NCBI RefSeq assembly: GCF_964204645.1
Contig: NC_134033.1
Span: 8,654,231-8,718,230, forward strand
Direction: 5' to 3'
DNA length: 64,000 bases
Origin: Tubulanus polymorphus
Taxonomy: Eukaryota; Nemertea; Palaeonemertea; Tubulaniformes; Tubulanidae
Under the pieces are notes generated by a model. The model worked only from the letters and a program-made list of their open reading frames with translations, was not told where the DNA came from and ran no database searches. Shown one piece after another: positions 10,501-20,800 of this stretch (position 1 is its first letter; every line of letters begins with the position of its first letter). Made by a program: the position numbers and the translations under genes.

Positions 10501-13451
10501 TTGGATTCAAAACAAAACTTCAAAACAAAATTTACGATATTTAGGTGGGTTGTTATTCAATAGGCCTACGATGTTAGGCCTACGCATATACATAGGCCTA
10601 TATAGGCTAGTAGCCTCTACTAGGTTAAAGCTAAGTTCACTGTAAAGGAGGAATCAGATTTATTAAAATGCATGTTAATTAGTGATTAACTGGTTGTGAC
10701 TTGCAACGATCAATCACAATTATCAATTTTATTGCCAAAAATGAAGATTTTTTTGAAAATTTCGTCTGAGCAGACAGCTTTATAAGCCAGACTTTTCATT
10801 TGAGTTTTTTCATCATAAATGAAACTGGTATTTCATTAATTCCTAATGACTTAAGCCGGGCGAAGGTCGGCCTTGCGACGGCTTGTGACTCACTGCGACG
10901 CCATTCACTGCGACCACCAGCGACGATTGTGTCGCAACGACTCATCGACCTACGCTCCCTTGCGACGGGTTACGACTGTCAGCAACGCCAGTCACAAAGG
11001 AGTCGCACGTGTTTTACTTTCTGCGACGCGACATGACTGTCACAACCGACCTACGTGCTCTTGCGACTGGCAGAAACTAATCGCACACAGTCGCTGACAA
11101 TCGTATTGCAACTGACTTGCACCGAAACCTGCGATGCAACGCGAGGATCGCATTGCGTCACAAGGCCGACCTACGTCCCGTCCCGCTTTAAGTTACTGCG
11201 GAGCCCCAAAAATATATTTTTTTCGTTCAAAAGATCTTTCGCTTGAAAATTCTTCCGTCGGAACAAGATTTATTTCATTCGAACCAATAATATTCTGTTC
11301 GATTGAACCAATTTGAAAAAATCGTTAGAACAAAGTTGAATAAACTTTTTTTGTCCAAACGAAAGGTTTTTTTTTGTGAGAATGAAGAAAAGTGTTGGTT
11401 CAAACAAAAAGCGTATTGTTCGATCAAACAAGATTTTCTCGTCGGAACATTAAGGTGTTTGGTCGAACAGCGTGTTAAGTTCGTTTTGGAAATTTACTCG
11501 TTCTGGTATATTTGGGATTACTGTGTATGTCATTTGTCAGGACATTAAACAGAAGACGACTTAGGATACTACCTTGCGTGACTCCACTAGTTAGACCGAC
11601 TTATTCCAAGACGAGGCGTTCCGTTGATTTCGGCTACAAGTTTTCGTTCAGAGATAACTGCTGAGCCATTTGAGCGACCTATCATTGATACTGTTACCTA
11701 ATAGCCTGTTTAGTAATGGCTGATGTTGTGCCTTATCAAATGCTTTGTCGAAATCCACCGTTGAACAGGATTCTAAGACTGTGCAGAGAACCCGTTATCG
11801 CTGCTTTGCAGCTATATTTTGCATTAGTTTGTTAACTGCGCGGCACAGTGGAGCGTTCGCGTTGAAAACAGTCGTGTACAGTCAATATAGCCGCGTAGGC
11901 AATATAGCCTTATACTCTCGTGTTCACTGCGTGTATGTATCAGTTATAGAGTACGCGCGCCACGGTGTAGGTCGCGCGTAACAACGATTTGTCTGAGTGA
12001 AGATGTAAGCTACTTATAGCAATCCTATCGTGGAATTATTAAAAATCATGTCAGTCGATAAACTTTGTTTCGTCAGTAACCAGCACTGACTGACCTCAAA
12101 TTTCTGTCCTGATTAATCCGTATGATAAAAATGAACAAACCTCCGATGAAACCCAGGTTCTCACCAAGTTTGTACCGTATCTTATCGGGTCACTCATAGT
12201 TTTAGTTGTTTACATCATTCGAGGGATGTATTACAATTATGAGCATTTGTTCAGACAGAAGGCCACCAATCAATTTTTCGAAGATTTCATTCTCGTTAAA
12301 AGTCAGTTATAATTAAATGTTCACACTGACCAAAATTGAGTCCTTTTTTATATGTTTTTTTTTCTTTTTTAATTTTCAATGAAATGATTTTTTGCATACC
12401 GGTAGCCTACGTGACAGATATTTTTACTTCACGCCAGTTTGGCTTTGAGATACAATTTAGAATCTTTTACTGATGATATAGTTTTATCGGAAGATTTTGT
12501 TGAGTGTGCATTCGTAAAAATATCTTCTTAGAAACGTGCGTAGCCACCTGTAAGTTTGGGAGATGACTGTCAAAAAATTAGCTCTAAAATAGATTTTGTT
12601 CAATCGGCGAGCCATACGGACAAAGTGCGCGCGAGTAGTTGACCGTCGATTTTCTGCAAACGCAGATCACGCTATTTTCATGGAAATTTTCAAAGACTTT
12701 TTTTAAAGACTTTTGTGGATTAAATCATCGTTTGATGATCATTACCAGTGAATTTATGAAAAATGAATATGGTACAGCACCCTTGATAGATTCCGACATA
12801 ACACGTACAGTGTACTTCTATTTTCATGTCCGCGTACCAGTGTCACGAAATTATCCAAGTTTTAATTATGTCTAAATCCAAGCACTCAACAGTGTAAAAA
12901 CAATAACCTAGCCCATCGACAAAACCCCCCTCATGATTTCAAAATTACATGAGTGCTGCAAAATTTTGAAAAAATGTCTCACCTAATATACTCAGTTTTA
13001 ATTCGGCCGTAAGATCGAGAACCGAAAATCTGTCAGTGATTGTTTTTGCGGCAAAGAAATTAGTTTTCGAAGATATCTTCATCTGCTTTAATGACTTTGC
13101 TGTTATTGTCTGTCTGTTCCAGATATAGTTGGACAATATCCGTTCGCTTCTGGCGTCGTAGAGGCTACCGAGAAAGGCAGGTCGTCCGAGGAGTGGCAAT
13201 ACCATTTCGTTCAAATTCACATCACGTTTTTCAGGAACTGAGCGCTTACGAAACGAAACCGATTCGCTCCTTTCTTGCGTAGACCCTGCAAGATTATCCT
13301 GTAGGAGAGGTGGAACGCAATTAGAATATATCATCCGTAATCATTCCGTTCAATAATTATATCAAATAAACACACGAAGGACACTTACCAGAGACAGTGT
13401 TGGAGCAGTTGCTACTGTTAATAACCACGTCACTATGAGCACAGTAGCCAT
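1275..13451 (-). CDS. Gene A: SNTX-like MACPF / FNIII / PAN secreted protein (6 exons)
   Basis: Coding exons on the minus strand are 13389-13451, 12983-13298, 4183-5820, 2777-3171, 2423-2513 and 1275-1543. Every junction has AG/GT, the phases chain (0,1,1,0,1) and the exons sum to 924 codons. Order in the protein: signal peptide (1 to about 17); an RKRS basic site near residue 44; the SNTX-type opening 'LGRPAFLGSLYDAR'; MACPF/CDC core with the THVV signature near residue 178; a helical region (about 300-420); a thioredoxin-like region (about 420-540); three FNIII domains (about 542-804); linker; PAN-like tail. Fish stonustoxins share the core but end in PRY-SPRY. The gene is intact, so a secreted, possibly membrane-active protein is inferred; a cytolytic role is not shown. 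The 5' UTR and promoter are not resolved. Confidence 0.85.
1544..2422 (-). other. Gene A intron 5
   Basis: No recognised element. It lies between a GTTAGT donor and a TTACAG acceptor. Confidence 0.6.
2423..2513 (-). CDS. Gene A exon 5: small linker exon
   Basis: A 91-base exon between TATTGCAG and GTTAGT, phase 0 to 1. I accept it because its product ('LFNGVTSDFSESLIVKT') aligns with the equivalent gene C exon ('LIYGGSSEYSPTRIVQT'), and it is exactly what the phases of exons 4 and 6 require. The serine-rich linker function is unknown. Confidence 0.75.
2777..3171 (-). CDS. Gene A exon 4: FNIII domains
   Basis: Acceptor TTCTACAG, donor GTAAGT, entering in phase 1 and leaving in phase 0. It encodes the second half of FNIII-2 (the LLPSTSYNFHVKA strand) and nearly all of FNIII-3 (PRATSIGESTVNIVW to TYLIYVR). 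The tyrosine/tryptophan core pattern typical of FNIII is visible. The paralogous exons of B and C have nearly the same length (392 and 410 bases). Confidence 0.85.
3172..4182 (-). other. Gene A intron 3
   Basis: Bounded by a GTAAAT donor and a TTCTACAG acceptor. No recognisable element inside; ORFs on either strand have no domain. Confidence 0.6.
4183..5820 (-). CDS. Gene A exon 3: MACPF/CDC core, helical and thioredoxin-like regions, FNIII-1
   Basis: A 1638-base open exon with acceptor CTCTACAG and donor GTAAAT, phase 1 to 1. It opens with 'GLITVSGNAAFLRES', the SNTX-family beta segment, followed by ATHVVSALEYG (MACPF signature), the 'VKSIPSVEISG' hinge, a basic helix-rich stretch, and the thioredoxin-like part 'FFVKITEADD'. 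FNIII-1 begins at about 4580, and FNIII-2 starts before the donor at 'GPPTNLEAIS'. The size and order match the large exons of genes B and C, which argues for one ancestral exon. Confidence 0.88.
6939..7003. repeat. Short inverted repeat with CTACGAGCAAT arms
   Basis: The 13-base arms at 6939-6951 and 6991-7003 are perfect inverted copies around a 39-base loop. The same arm word forms the core of a perfect palindrome inside the MITE at 21948-22151. Confidence 0.7.
7828..7856. repeat. Hairpin repeat AGGGTTTCTGC / GCAGAAACCCT
   Basis: Perfect 11-base arms with a 7-base loop. Together with its ATTG flank it matches, in opposite orientation, the hairpin at 29415-29444, so it belongs to a dispersed family. 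Confidence 0.7.
9019..9070 (-). repeat. Two inverted units of the ~31-bp GCGACAAAACC repeat
   Basis: The words GGTTTTATCGTCGACGACAA and GGTTTTGTCGCCC are reverse complements of the repeat units at 10126-10332. The repeat therefore flanks the palindrome at 9.3-9.7 kb on both sides in opposite orientations. Confidence 0.6.
9303..9685. repeat. Long near-perfect palindrome (~380 bp)
   Basis: The segment 9305-9413 is an inverted copy of 9562-9678, with only a few mismatches by eye, and the similarity continues inwards to a centre near 9491. GTCGACAT and CGCGATATATCGCG words dominate. This has a foldback-element structure and no coding. Confidence 0.8.
10126..10332. repeat. ~31-bp tandem repeat, about seven units
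   Basis: Units follow GCGACAAAACCAAAATATTG then AATTGTCGCGG, with small variations. Each unit junction forms a TTGTCGC/GCGACAA inverted repeat. Confidence 0.85.
10860..11190. repeat. TGCGAC-word-rich block with ~100-120-bp direct periodicity
   Basis: GACCTACG recurs near 10947, 11047 and 11169 within a field of GCGAC/GTCGC words. Not coding; no family recognised. Confidence 0.45.
11200..11490. repeat. TTCGAAC-word-rich quasi-palindromic block
   Basis: Dense GTTCGAT, GTCGGAAC and TTCGAACC words on both strands, for example CGTCGGAACA near 11255 and again near 11440. It resembles the other foldback-like blocks of this intron. Confidence 0.4.
11520..11790 (-). pseudogene. LINE reverse transcriptase fragment
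   Basis: The minus strand encodes a non-LTR RT piece: the motif A segment 'VDFDKAFDKAQHQPLL' and, after an in-frame stop and a frameshift, the motif B segment 'GVTQGSILSRLLFNVLTND'. The spacing fits an RT palm. Only about 90 residues survive, so the clade is uncertain (CR1/L2-like by motif style). It lies in a gene A intron and is dead. Confidence 0.7.
12983..13298 (-). CDS. Gene A exon 2: N-terminal SNTX-like exon with basic site
   Basis: Acceptor CTCCTACAG, donor GTGAGA, phase 0 to 1, 316 bases. It encodes a polar segment with 'SFRKRSVPEKRD', a possible furin-type cleavage site, then 'LLGRPAFLGSLYDARSERIL' and 'FFAAKTITDRFSVLDL', the conserved N-terminus of the SNTX family. The equivalent exons are 34550-34808 (B) and 49076-49531 (C). 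Confidence 0.82.
13389..13451 (-). CDS. Gene A exon 1: signal peptide
   Basis: ATG at 13451, 21 codons, then a GTAAGT donor in phase 0. The product 'MATVLIVTWLLTVATAPTLS' is a classic signal peptide. The exon may begin further upstream as 5' UTR: a TTTCAG lies about 19 bases before the ATG. Confidence 0.7.
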
Positions 13452-14514
13452 CACCAGATTGTCCGAATCCCTGAAAATCTTGAGTAGAATACCCTTTAAG
13501 AAAGATCAGATCGCATCGAGAAAATTTCCAATATGATAGAGTATAGGACTGAGAGTGATGGCTGATTCATTAGTAAATTTCGGTGCACGATTGAAGGAAA
13601 TTCTAGTAGTTTTGGGATTTGACCACGCGGTTGCACTATCTAGTTTCTAAACACCTTCAATGCATTGCCGGATGAAATACAAATATTTCTGGCCCCATCG
13701 GGGAACTAGAGGCGATCACAAAATCAAATGGTACATCATTAAGAAATCTTTTCAATGAATCGAAAAAACCTCTTCTCTAGCTACACTTAAGAAGCTAGGG
13801 AAAAACCTATTTTTGAAATAGGGGCCATCTATAGGGCCGAAATAGTTGGTCCTAGAGAGGTACCCCCGATGACAAAATAAACATCAGGTACATGATACAA
13901 CCGTGAAGCTGAAATCTCAAAATAGGACTTTTTGTCACACAACTGTTTTCTTTCTAAAATTGGAAAATGTAAAATGACACCTAGGTGACTATGAAATGGG
14001 GCTAATCAGAAATTCCTACATGGTATATATGGAACTAACGGAGGAACTGGTATTTATTGAGGTTTATAAAGCTAGGCTTTCCCTTAAAGGTAGTTTTACT
14101 AATGTGGTTTAGCTTCCGACATATTGTAGATTCGTGTAGCCTGCTGCAGAGAGTTTGCATCGGAGAATAATATCAAATAAAGCAGCGAAAAAATCAAGAA
14201 AATCGGATTTGTTGTTGGCTTATGATCGCGATCTATAGAACTCAAGACTGCAAACAAGTGTATGGAAAAATGTCCTACAATTTCCCAATTGACCTGGATG
14301 GTAACACCAATTCACCTCAATACATCTTCGTTTTACTATACGAAATTAATGAAAATATTTGAAATATTTAGGATAGGTGCCCTATTTTTATTGAAATTTG
14401 TCTGAGGATTTGTCCTCTTTCACAGAAAACAATTACTACCTAAATGTTTATTTTTTCTTTACAGGCCTCTAATACTACAATGTAGTATCATATATAGAAT
14501 ATACATTAACCTAC
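13452..14514. other. Gene A upstream region, no gene seen
   Basis: Presumed to hold the gene A promoter; no convincing TATA box or other element could be picked out. Confidence 0.4.
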
Positions 14515-14673
14515 CTTGCTTATATGCTAGGAAAAATTTAGAAACGACCGATCCGAATATGTAGCTTATCCAGGAATGGAACGCAGATTTGCAGTGGTTC
14601 GCATCTACGCGCACATATTGAGATGATTGCTCATAGTTCCCATGCACCACGTTATCAGCTGTATATTCACCTG
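14515..14673 (-). CDS. Possible orphan exon, discoidin/F-type-lectin-like
   Basis: A 159-base open stretch between TTCCGCAG and GTAGGT on the minus strand, phase 1 to 1 if translated as read. The product contains 'YTADNVVHGNYEQSS', resembling the 'AxNAVDGN' start of discoidin (F5/8C) and fucolectin domains, then a tryptophan and a cysteine at plausible places. No neighbouring exon was found, so it may be a lone exon of an unseen gene, a relic or chance. Confidence 0.3.
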
Positions 14674-17444
14674 CTGCGGAACGACAAGGTGAAAATTTCA
14701 GGGGCAGGTGTATAACGATTTGGCACGTGTCATTCCCCCTATCAGTGATCGATACATGATTTATCAGGGGATACATAGTTCCGTGGGCACATAAGAACTA
14801 AGACGCATAAAACCAGGGACTCATGGGGATGGGCTAAGCAGCGACAACGGGTCTTCTGCTTTTCGGTTGAAACGCCGCCGCACTAGGAAGCGTGTGACTT
14901 GAAATCAATCTAATCAATTCATAAGATACATTGACTATGGTACCGCCACTGATACAGTAATTTTGTAGGAGCGCCACCTAGGAGTCAACACATGTATTGA
15001 TAAATGGAGTCATATGCTGGGCTACAAAAGTAAAAAGTGTTGATATACAAAGTTTCTACAAAAGTAGCTGTGATGAATAGGAAGATACGATTCTGTTACT
15101 TTAGGTCCCTCGTTGGCCCTTGCATGACTGCGGCGTAAGAGTTACCCAGTCAAAGTTTATGAAGGATGAAACGTTCGTTCGTCAATATTCAGTGGAAGTA
15201 TTTGTAGATCTTTAATGAAGTACTGAGCACTTTTAGCGAAAAGATTGTGAACATGAGAATAATCCGGGGAATATAGTGAAACACCCCGGGTGTTCCACTA
15301 TGCATTTGTATAGAAATATACATTGGGAAAACCTGGCAGTATATGGGAGGTGGTATAACAGGGGTTGACTGAGTATGAAATTGAGGTAAGACGCCTGCAG
15401 ACATAGCGTTTGGGAATACAGTTTAGATCTTACGAGGTAAGATGGGAGGCCATTCAACGTTTGTGACCTGATATATGTATGGAACAAAAGCAAAAAGCAG
15501 TTGTGAATTGCTGAAATAATCCATAGAATCTCAGAACACGTGCAGATATCTATAATCACCAGATTTTATTTTACATGAATGGTAATTTTGCACGCTTTGT
15601 ACAATTATATCCTTCACGTACCTTAAATAGAGTACCACCACCAGGGAAATTGTTTACAAGTATAAAGTTTAATTTCCTTATTGACTACCTTTGGTTAGAC
15701 TATTTCTTGATACAAAACAGTCAAAAACACCAAATCTACAAATTTCTAGGTTTGTTGATGCTACTCCTAGATTTTTTGCTAGCAAGTAGTTAATGGTCAG
15801 ACACTTAGTGATCGACTGAATTGTGCAGCAAAAGGTAAAAACTGGTATGCAAAGATGTGCAGATCAATTGATGTCAAAAGTTGTAGATAATCAAAATAAA
15901 AGGGAAAACCGAGATTTCTTGGTTTTGTTTTGAAATACCGAGCTTTTGTAGAGCATAGTTAAGGGTGCCTACAGATCAGTCAATCTTGGATAGAGCGTTG
16001 AAGGAAAGAAATTCCGTTTCTCAAGGAGTGTCCTTTCGTTATAATGTAAGCTCCTCCTAAATGGGTGCTATTTATTTTTGTAAACCGCTAACTCGGTGGT
16101 TTCGTAGGCACACCTTATCCTATATACCACCTAAACTCGAATCTAATTCGTTAAGAGCCTAATTCTGCTAAATAGAAATCTCGATCACATTTGTACCAAT
16201 TATGGGGAAGGCTACTGTACAACTTTCAAACGGGGCAAACATTTCTTAATTGTCTTTTGCTCAAAACCGAGAGCGTTTCAAAGGGGTTTTGGAGTGTTGT
16301 GTTTAAATGGATGGAGTTTCAAACACCTTTATAGGCATTTTCTGTTGTGAAGGAATTTTTAAAGAGGAACGGCAATCAAAAAATTATTATTGGTCATAAA
16401 CTTCTACTCTTGTTGTTGTTTAGCATAACGCTAGTTGAAATTTCCAATTCTACCTAATTTACTTGTATACAACGATTTTAATACTGTTATCAGCTGAATT
16501 TATGGCAGATGAGAGCCGCCATATTTAGATTCCAAAGTGAGGCATGTAAACATTTATGACGTATCCCGGTATCACACACTCCAGTGTGTACACACTCATT
16601 GGAGATCTCGAATGAAAATTGCGATTAAAATACTCCTGCTGGGCTGCCAGTGGGGTCTTTACTTTTATTTATCCACTCAATGTGTGAGACATATCCAAAT
16701 AATTGCTGGTGTGGCATTATGCTGCAGTTTAAAACTGGACTTCAAGTGATGAAAACACTATGAATAGCAGCAGTAACACGTATTGCAGTGGGTCGAACTA
16801 CGTCGCAGCCGGGAGAGAAAGCATCTGCTACGTGCAGGAAAATGGCGGCGGCCAGATACTCTACAAAACCCTCTTTTTGGATAAAGTATTAGATGAATTT
16901 TTTTTCTGCTGTTGTGAAAATGTATTTATAATGGTTTCTAACGCAAGATAAAAAAGTTTTTTCACTGCAGTTCCCCCTTAATGAATCAATAATAGACCCT
17001 TTAATAACTGAAGTAACTGTCAATCGAAAGACATCATATAAAGCTGCAAATCAGCGATAGCGGGTTTTTGCCTTGCTGGTTTTACTAGGTTTGTCGAAAT
17101 CAGTCTCAATTCGTAAAATTGGATAACCATGGAGGACTACCATCTAGCCCCTCAACGGCATTTATAAATCAAATCAGTGCTTAAATCGTTATATTTAGGA
17201 ATGCTCTTTTTACACATAATCTAACCCAAGCTTTCGAAATCTTATATTTCTGACAGCCTTGGTAATGACATTGGCAGAAGATAAGTCGTTGAATATGATA
17301 GGAGACAGATTTTATGAATATATGAATATTATGAATGTATGAATTATGAACAGATTTTATATAGAAACTAAGAATAACTAATAGTGAGTGACTTAAAGTG
17401 AGATGCGTAAATACCAACTGTTGTTTCTCCAATGAATGTTCACA
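14674..17444. other. No gene seen between the possible exon and gene B
   Basis: About 2.8 kb with scattered short ORFs on both strands, none with recognisable motifs, and no clear mobile element. Confidence 0.45.
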
Positions 17445-17450
17445 TTTATT
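17445..17450 (-). promoter_or_regulatory. Poly(A) signal candidate for gene B
   Basis: The minus strand reads AATAAA about 185 bases beyond the stop of the last gene B exon. Confidence 0.35.
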
Positions 17451-17633
17451 CCATGAAACCAATATAGCCCCAGTAGCGGAAGCTTGTGGTTACCCATAAT
17501 TTCAGTCCGATGAAGCGACTCTGAACTGACTACAGACGAAATCACGGAACGAAACGTAGCACTGAGGGAATTATTGTGATGCTGTAGTTGCAATATGCCC
17601 GAATAAAAAAGTAAAACTGTGATAAGATACTGA

Positions 17634-17875
17634 TTATGTGCGTGGAATTCGGTATTGGCATCTCTTCAAATAAAATTGATATTCCGATGACTGTCCGTTT
17701 CTCAGAGATGTTATGGGACCAAATGTATAGCAATACCGGTACCTTGCGTAATTCGAAATTCCAGAGCACGACAAATCTCTGAGACAAATCGGACTACAAT
17801 CTGTGCCTTCATGCCTATTCAAAAGGGTATGTGTCGGGGACGTTTTACCTTCAACTCGTTCCAACGTACACCGAC
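17634..17875 (-). CDS. Gene B last exon: PAN/Apple-like tail
   Basis: Acceptor ATATTTCAG, entry phase 1, 80 codons to a stop at 17634. The pattern 'CSPICLRDLSCSGISNY' followed by 'YRYCYTFG' and 'YQFYLKRC' matches the PAN-like tails of A and C. Its first residues (GRCTLERVEG) parallel those of the gene C exon (GCQIEKGRP). Confidence 0.65.
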
Positions 17876-20800
17876 CTGAAATATTGATTGTGCCGATATA
17901 AGGATTTATTTCCAAATGAACCGTGATGCAAAAGTGCTTCAACGACACTGCCGGTTTCTGAAAGACCTGTTACTCAGGAGTCTGCCAGCAAAATGCGATT
18001 GATCTGATCATACAACTATGGTGGCAGTTCCGGCCATACTAAAAAAACTAATTTCTCTATGGCTAGAGGAACGATTGAATTATATCTTGTCGTCCCTCAA
18101 GCTAGGAAGAAAAAAATTCAGAATGACCCGAACTTAACTAATCCGGTATTGTAATGCACATCCCGTTCCCCCAGAGTAGCGCTGGATGGTGTTCGTAATA
18201 TTCTATTCACGATGAGCCTTCTAAATTTCATCCTGAACAGTGGAACCCCGTTAATACTAGACGGCCTACTACGTGAGTCGCGGTCTATCGATTATTTGCG
18301 TACGTCCTGGCCAAATGAGGTATGAATTACTAGTAAGAAAACAGTTTAATACGATCTGGATGATAAGAAAATTCGTTAAAACGGTAAAAACTTTCGGTCC
18401 CTATGTTTTCTTTACGTTGCGGTTAATACGATTCCCGATGGAGTGCATCAGGCAAAATACGTGTTTAGTATAACAATTACATTTTACACCGTACCGAAAA
18501 TATTTTGGAACGAGGTGTTATCGTTTCATCTCTTTATGTTCATTTTCAGAATCGTGCAGATAACGACCGCCAATCATGGAACACAAGGACGTGCTAGGAA
18601 TCGATAGGTAACCAGTGTCGGGAAATTAACGTCTACGGATTGCATGCTTCGCATTTTTGTTAATTCGAATGGTTTTCTAGTACCCCAAGTACTCGTGTCA
18701 ACGAGGGTTCTACCGTAATTAAAACCTTTTTCCTATTTTTTAGTGCTTGTCCTATTTTGTCCTATTTTTATATGAAAAAGTCCTATTTGTCCTATTTTCT
18801 CTCATTTTCCAGCTCGTCGACGACTTTTTATCGACAAAAATGTTCTTTATATCTTTTCATATGATGTGAAACACCATTTTGAGTGTTTGGTAGAACCTGC
18901 AGCATTCATGTTCGGTAAGTTCTGGCTATACAACTTCTTTTCTAATCTTTATATCCTAACATGCCCAATGATTTTGTTCCAAATGTCACATGTTGCAGTG
19001 CAACTGGGCTTTGGCTATATGAGGGTTACAAACCAGAGGTGGTCGAGAAGTCAATCTCTTTTCATCCAAACATTTCTTGATTATAATGCTAATTCTTTTG
19101 GGTCCGCCTCAGGTATACATTGCCAAGTATCACCACAGGGATGCTCTGTTGTGATCTAGCTGTGTGCAGTGACAATACTGAAAGCAATTATGGATTGCTT
19201 TGATTGTTGCCACTGCTTTAAATATTGTAACCTTAGACAGGAACAATGCCGAACCGGACCAAGTTCTCGGATTCATGGTTGATTGAAGATGATAAACAAG
19301 GACACAAAATAAATGAATGGTGCCAACCAGTGAAAGGCGATATTTATAAGGCATATTGCTTTATATGTGAAAAGAAACTATCTATTGATAACCAGGGTTT
19401 AGGCCAACTAATACAACATGCCTCAAAAATGGTGCATCAAAATAATAGCAAGATAAAACTGAACAAAAATCAGAAAAAACTTTTCCCGGTTGATAACACT
19501 TTAGAATGTGAAAGCTTAAGTGATAAAGTACTCAAGGCAGAAATAATATGGGCCATGTATGTGGCTGTAAATGACTACAGCTTCTTGTCATGCAACGATG
19601 TGTGTGAAACTTTCAGATGCATCTTCAAAGATCCAGCTGTTATAAATGAAATGACGTTGTCAAATGGGAAAGTGTCTTATACGATAAGCGATGGAATAAG
19701 AATACAGTTGACAAATGAGTTGATGAATGATATTCAGGATTGTACTACTGGATATTGTGTTTCATACGATGAAACACCAAACAAGCAGAAACTGAACCAG
19801 TTGGATATATATGTGGGGTATTTTTCACCTATATCCAAGAAAATTGAAACTCGATTCATTAAGACGATAATGATGGGTCACAAAACAGCTGAAATGGTAC
19901 TCGGGGAGCTTCTCGGTGCCATGAATGACTTCAACATTGACTTATCGAAAATCATAGCTTTGTGTAGTGATGGCCCAAATGTAAATATATCAACTTGGCG
20001 TAAGATGTCAGCAAAAGTAATAGAAAAGGGCGGAAAGATGATAGATGTTGGATCATGCAGCCTCCATATGGTTCATAATGCGTTTAGAAAAGGCTTAGCA
20101 TCTTTTGGCGCTGACATAGAAGAGTTTGCAGGAGATATACACACATTCTTCAAGTATGCCACAAGGCGACAAGATTATGCAGTGTTCCAGCGAAAGGTTG
20201 GTGTAAAGGAAAATACATTCCTCAAACATGTTGATTCGCGTTGGTTGACACTAATTCCAGCACTCTGTAGAATCAGCGAACAGTTTCCAGCTTTGAAGGC
20301 ATATTTTGGTGATCTCAAAAAGAATACTAAGAATGATGATTCTCAATCTGCATGTTGTAAACGAATACAGAAGGTACTACTCGACGTAACTGTTCCTGTG
20401 AAGATACAATTTATCCTAGATATCGGTAATATGTTTCAACGGTATGAAACTCTTTTCCAAAAGCGTGAACCGATGATTCACATTTTGTATACAGAAATGT
20501 GCGAGTTAATGCATAAAATATTGTTACGCTTTATTAAGCCTGATTCTCTCCCAGAAAAGACTGGAGCAAAGTTGCTGGCTGCTGATATTGAAAAATGTGA
20601 GCAGCTCTCTGATGCTTGTTTAGTGGTTTGTAAGCTCACCAAGGATAAACTTGCTGTTCTAGATTCTTCGAAACAAAAACTGATAATAAAAGGCATTCGG
20701 GCATTCTATGTTAAAATAGCATCATATCTCCAACAGAAACTTCCCCTTGGAAATAATTTCCTACGAAACGAGAGGTGTTTACAACCGGAACGTCGGTCTG

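Larger units (their letters stand above)
5821..12982 (-). other. Gene A intron 2 (7.2 kb, repeat-rich)
   Basis: A GTGAGA donor at its 5' side and a CTCTACAG acceptor at its 3' side delimit it. It contains the palindromes at 6939-7003, 7828-7856 and 9303-9685, the tandem array at 10126-10332, word-biased blocks at 10.86-11.5 kb, and a LINE RT fragment at 11520-11790. Between these (5.8-6.9, 7.0-7.8, 7.9-9.0 and 11.8-12.98 kb) I see nothing. Confidence 0.7.

Noticed and set aside
15233-15559. 108-codon minus-strand ORF between genes A and B
   Set aside because: Composition and lack of conserved pattern suggest chance in AT-rich DNA.
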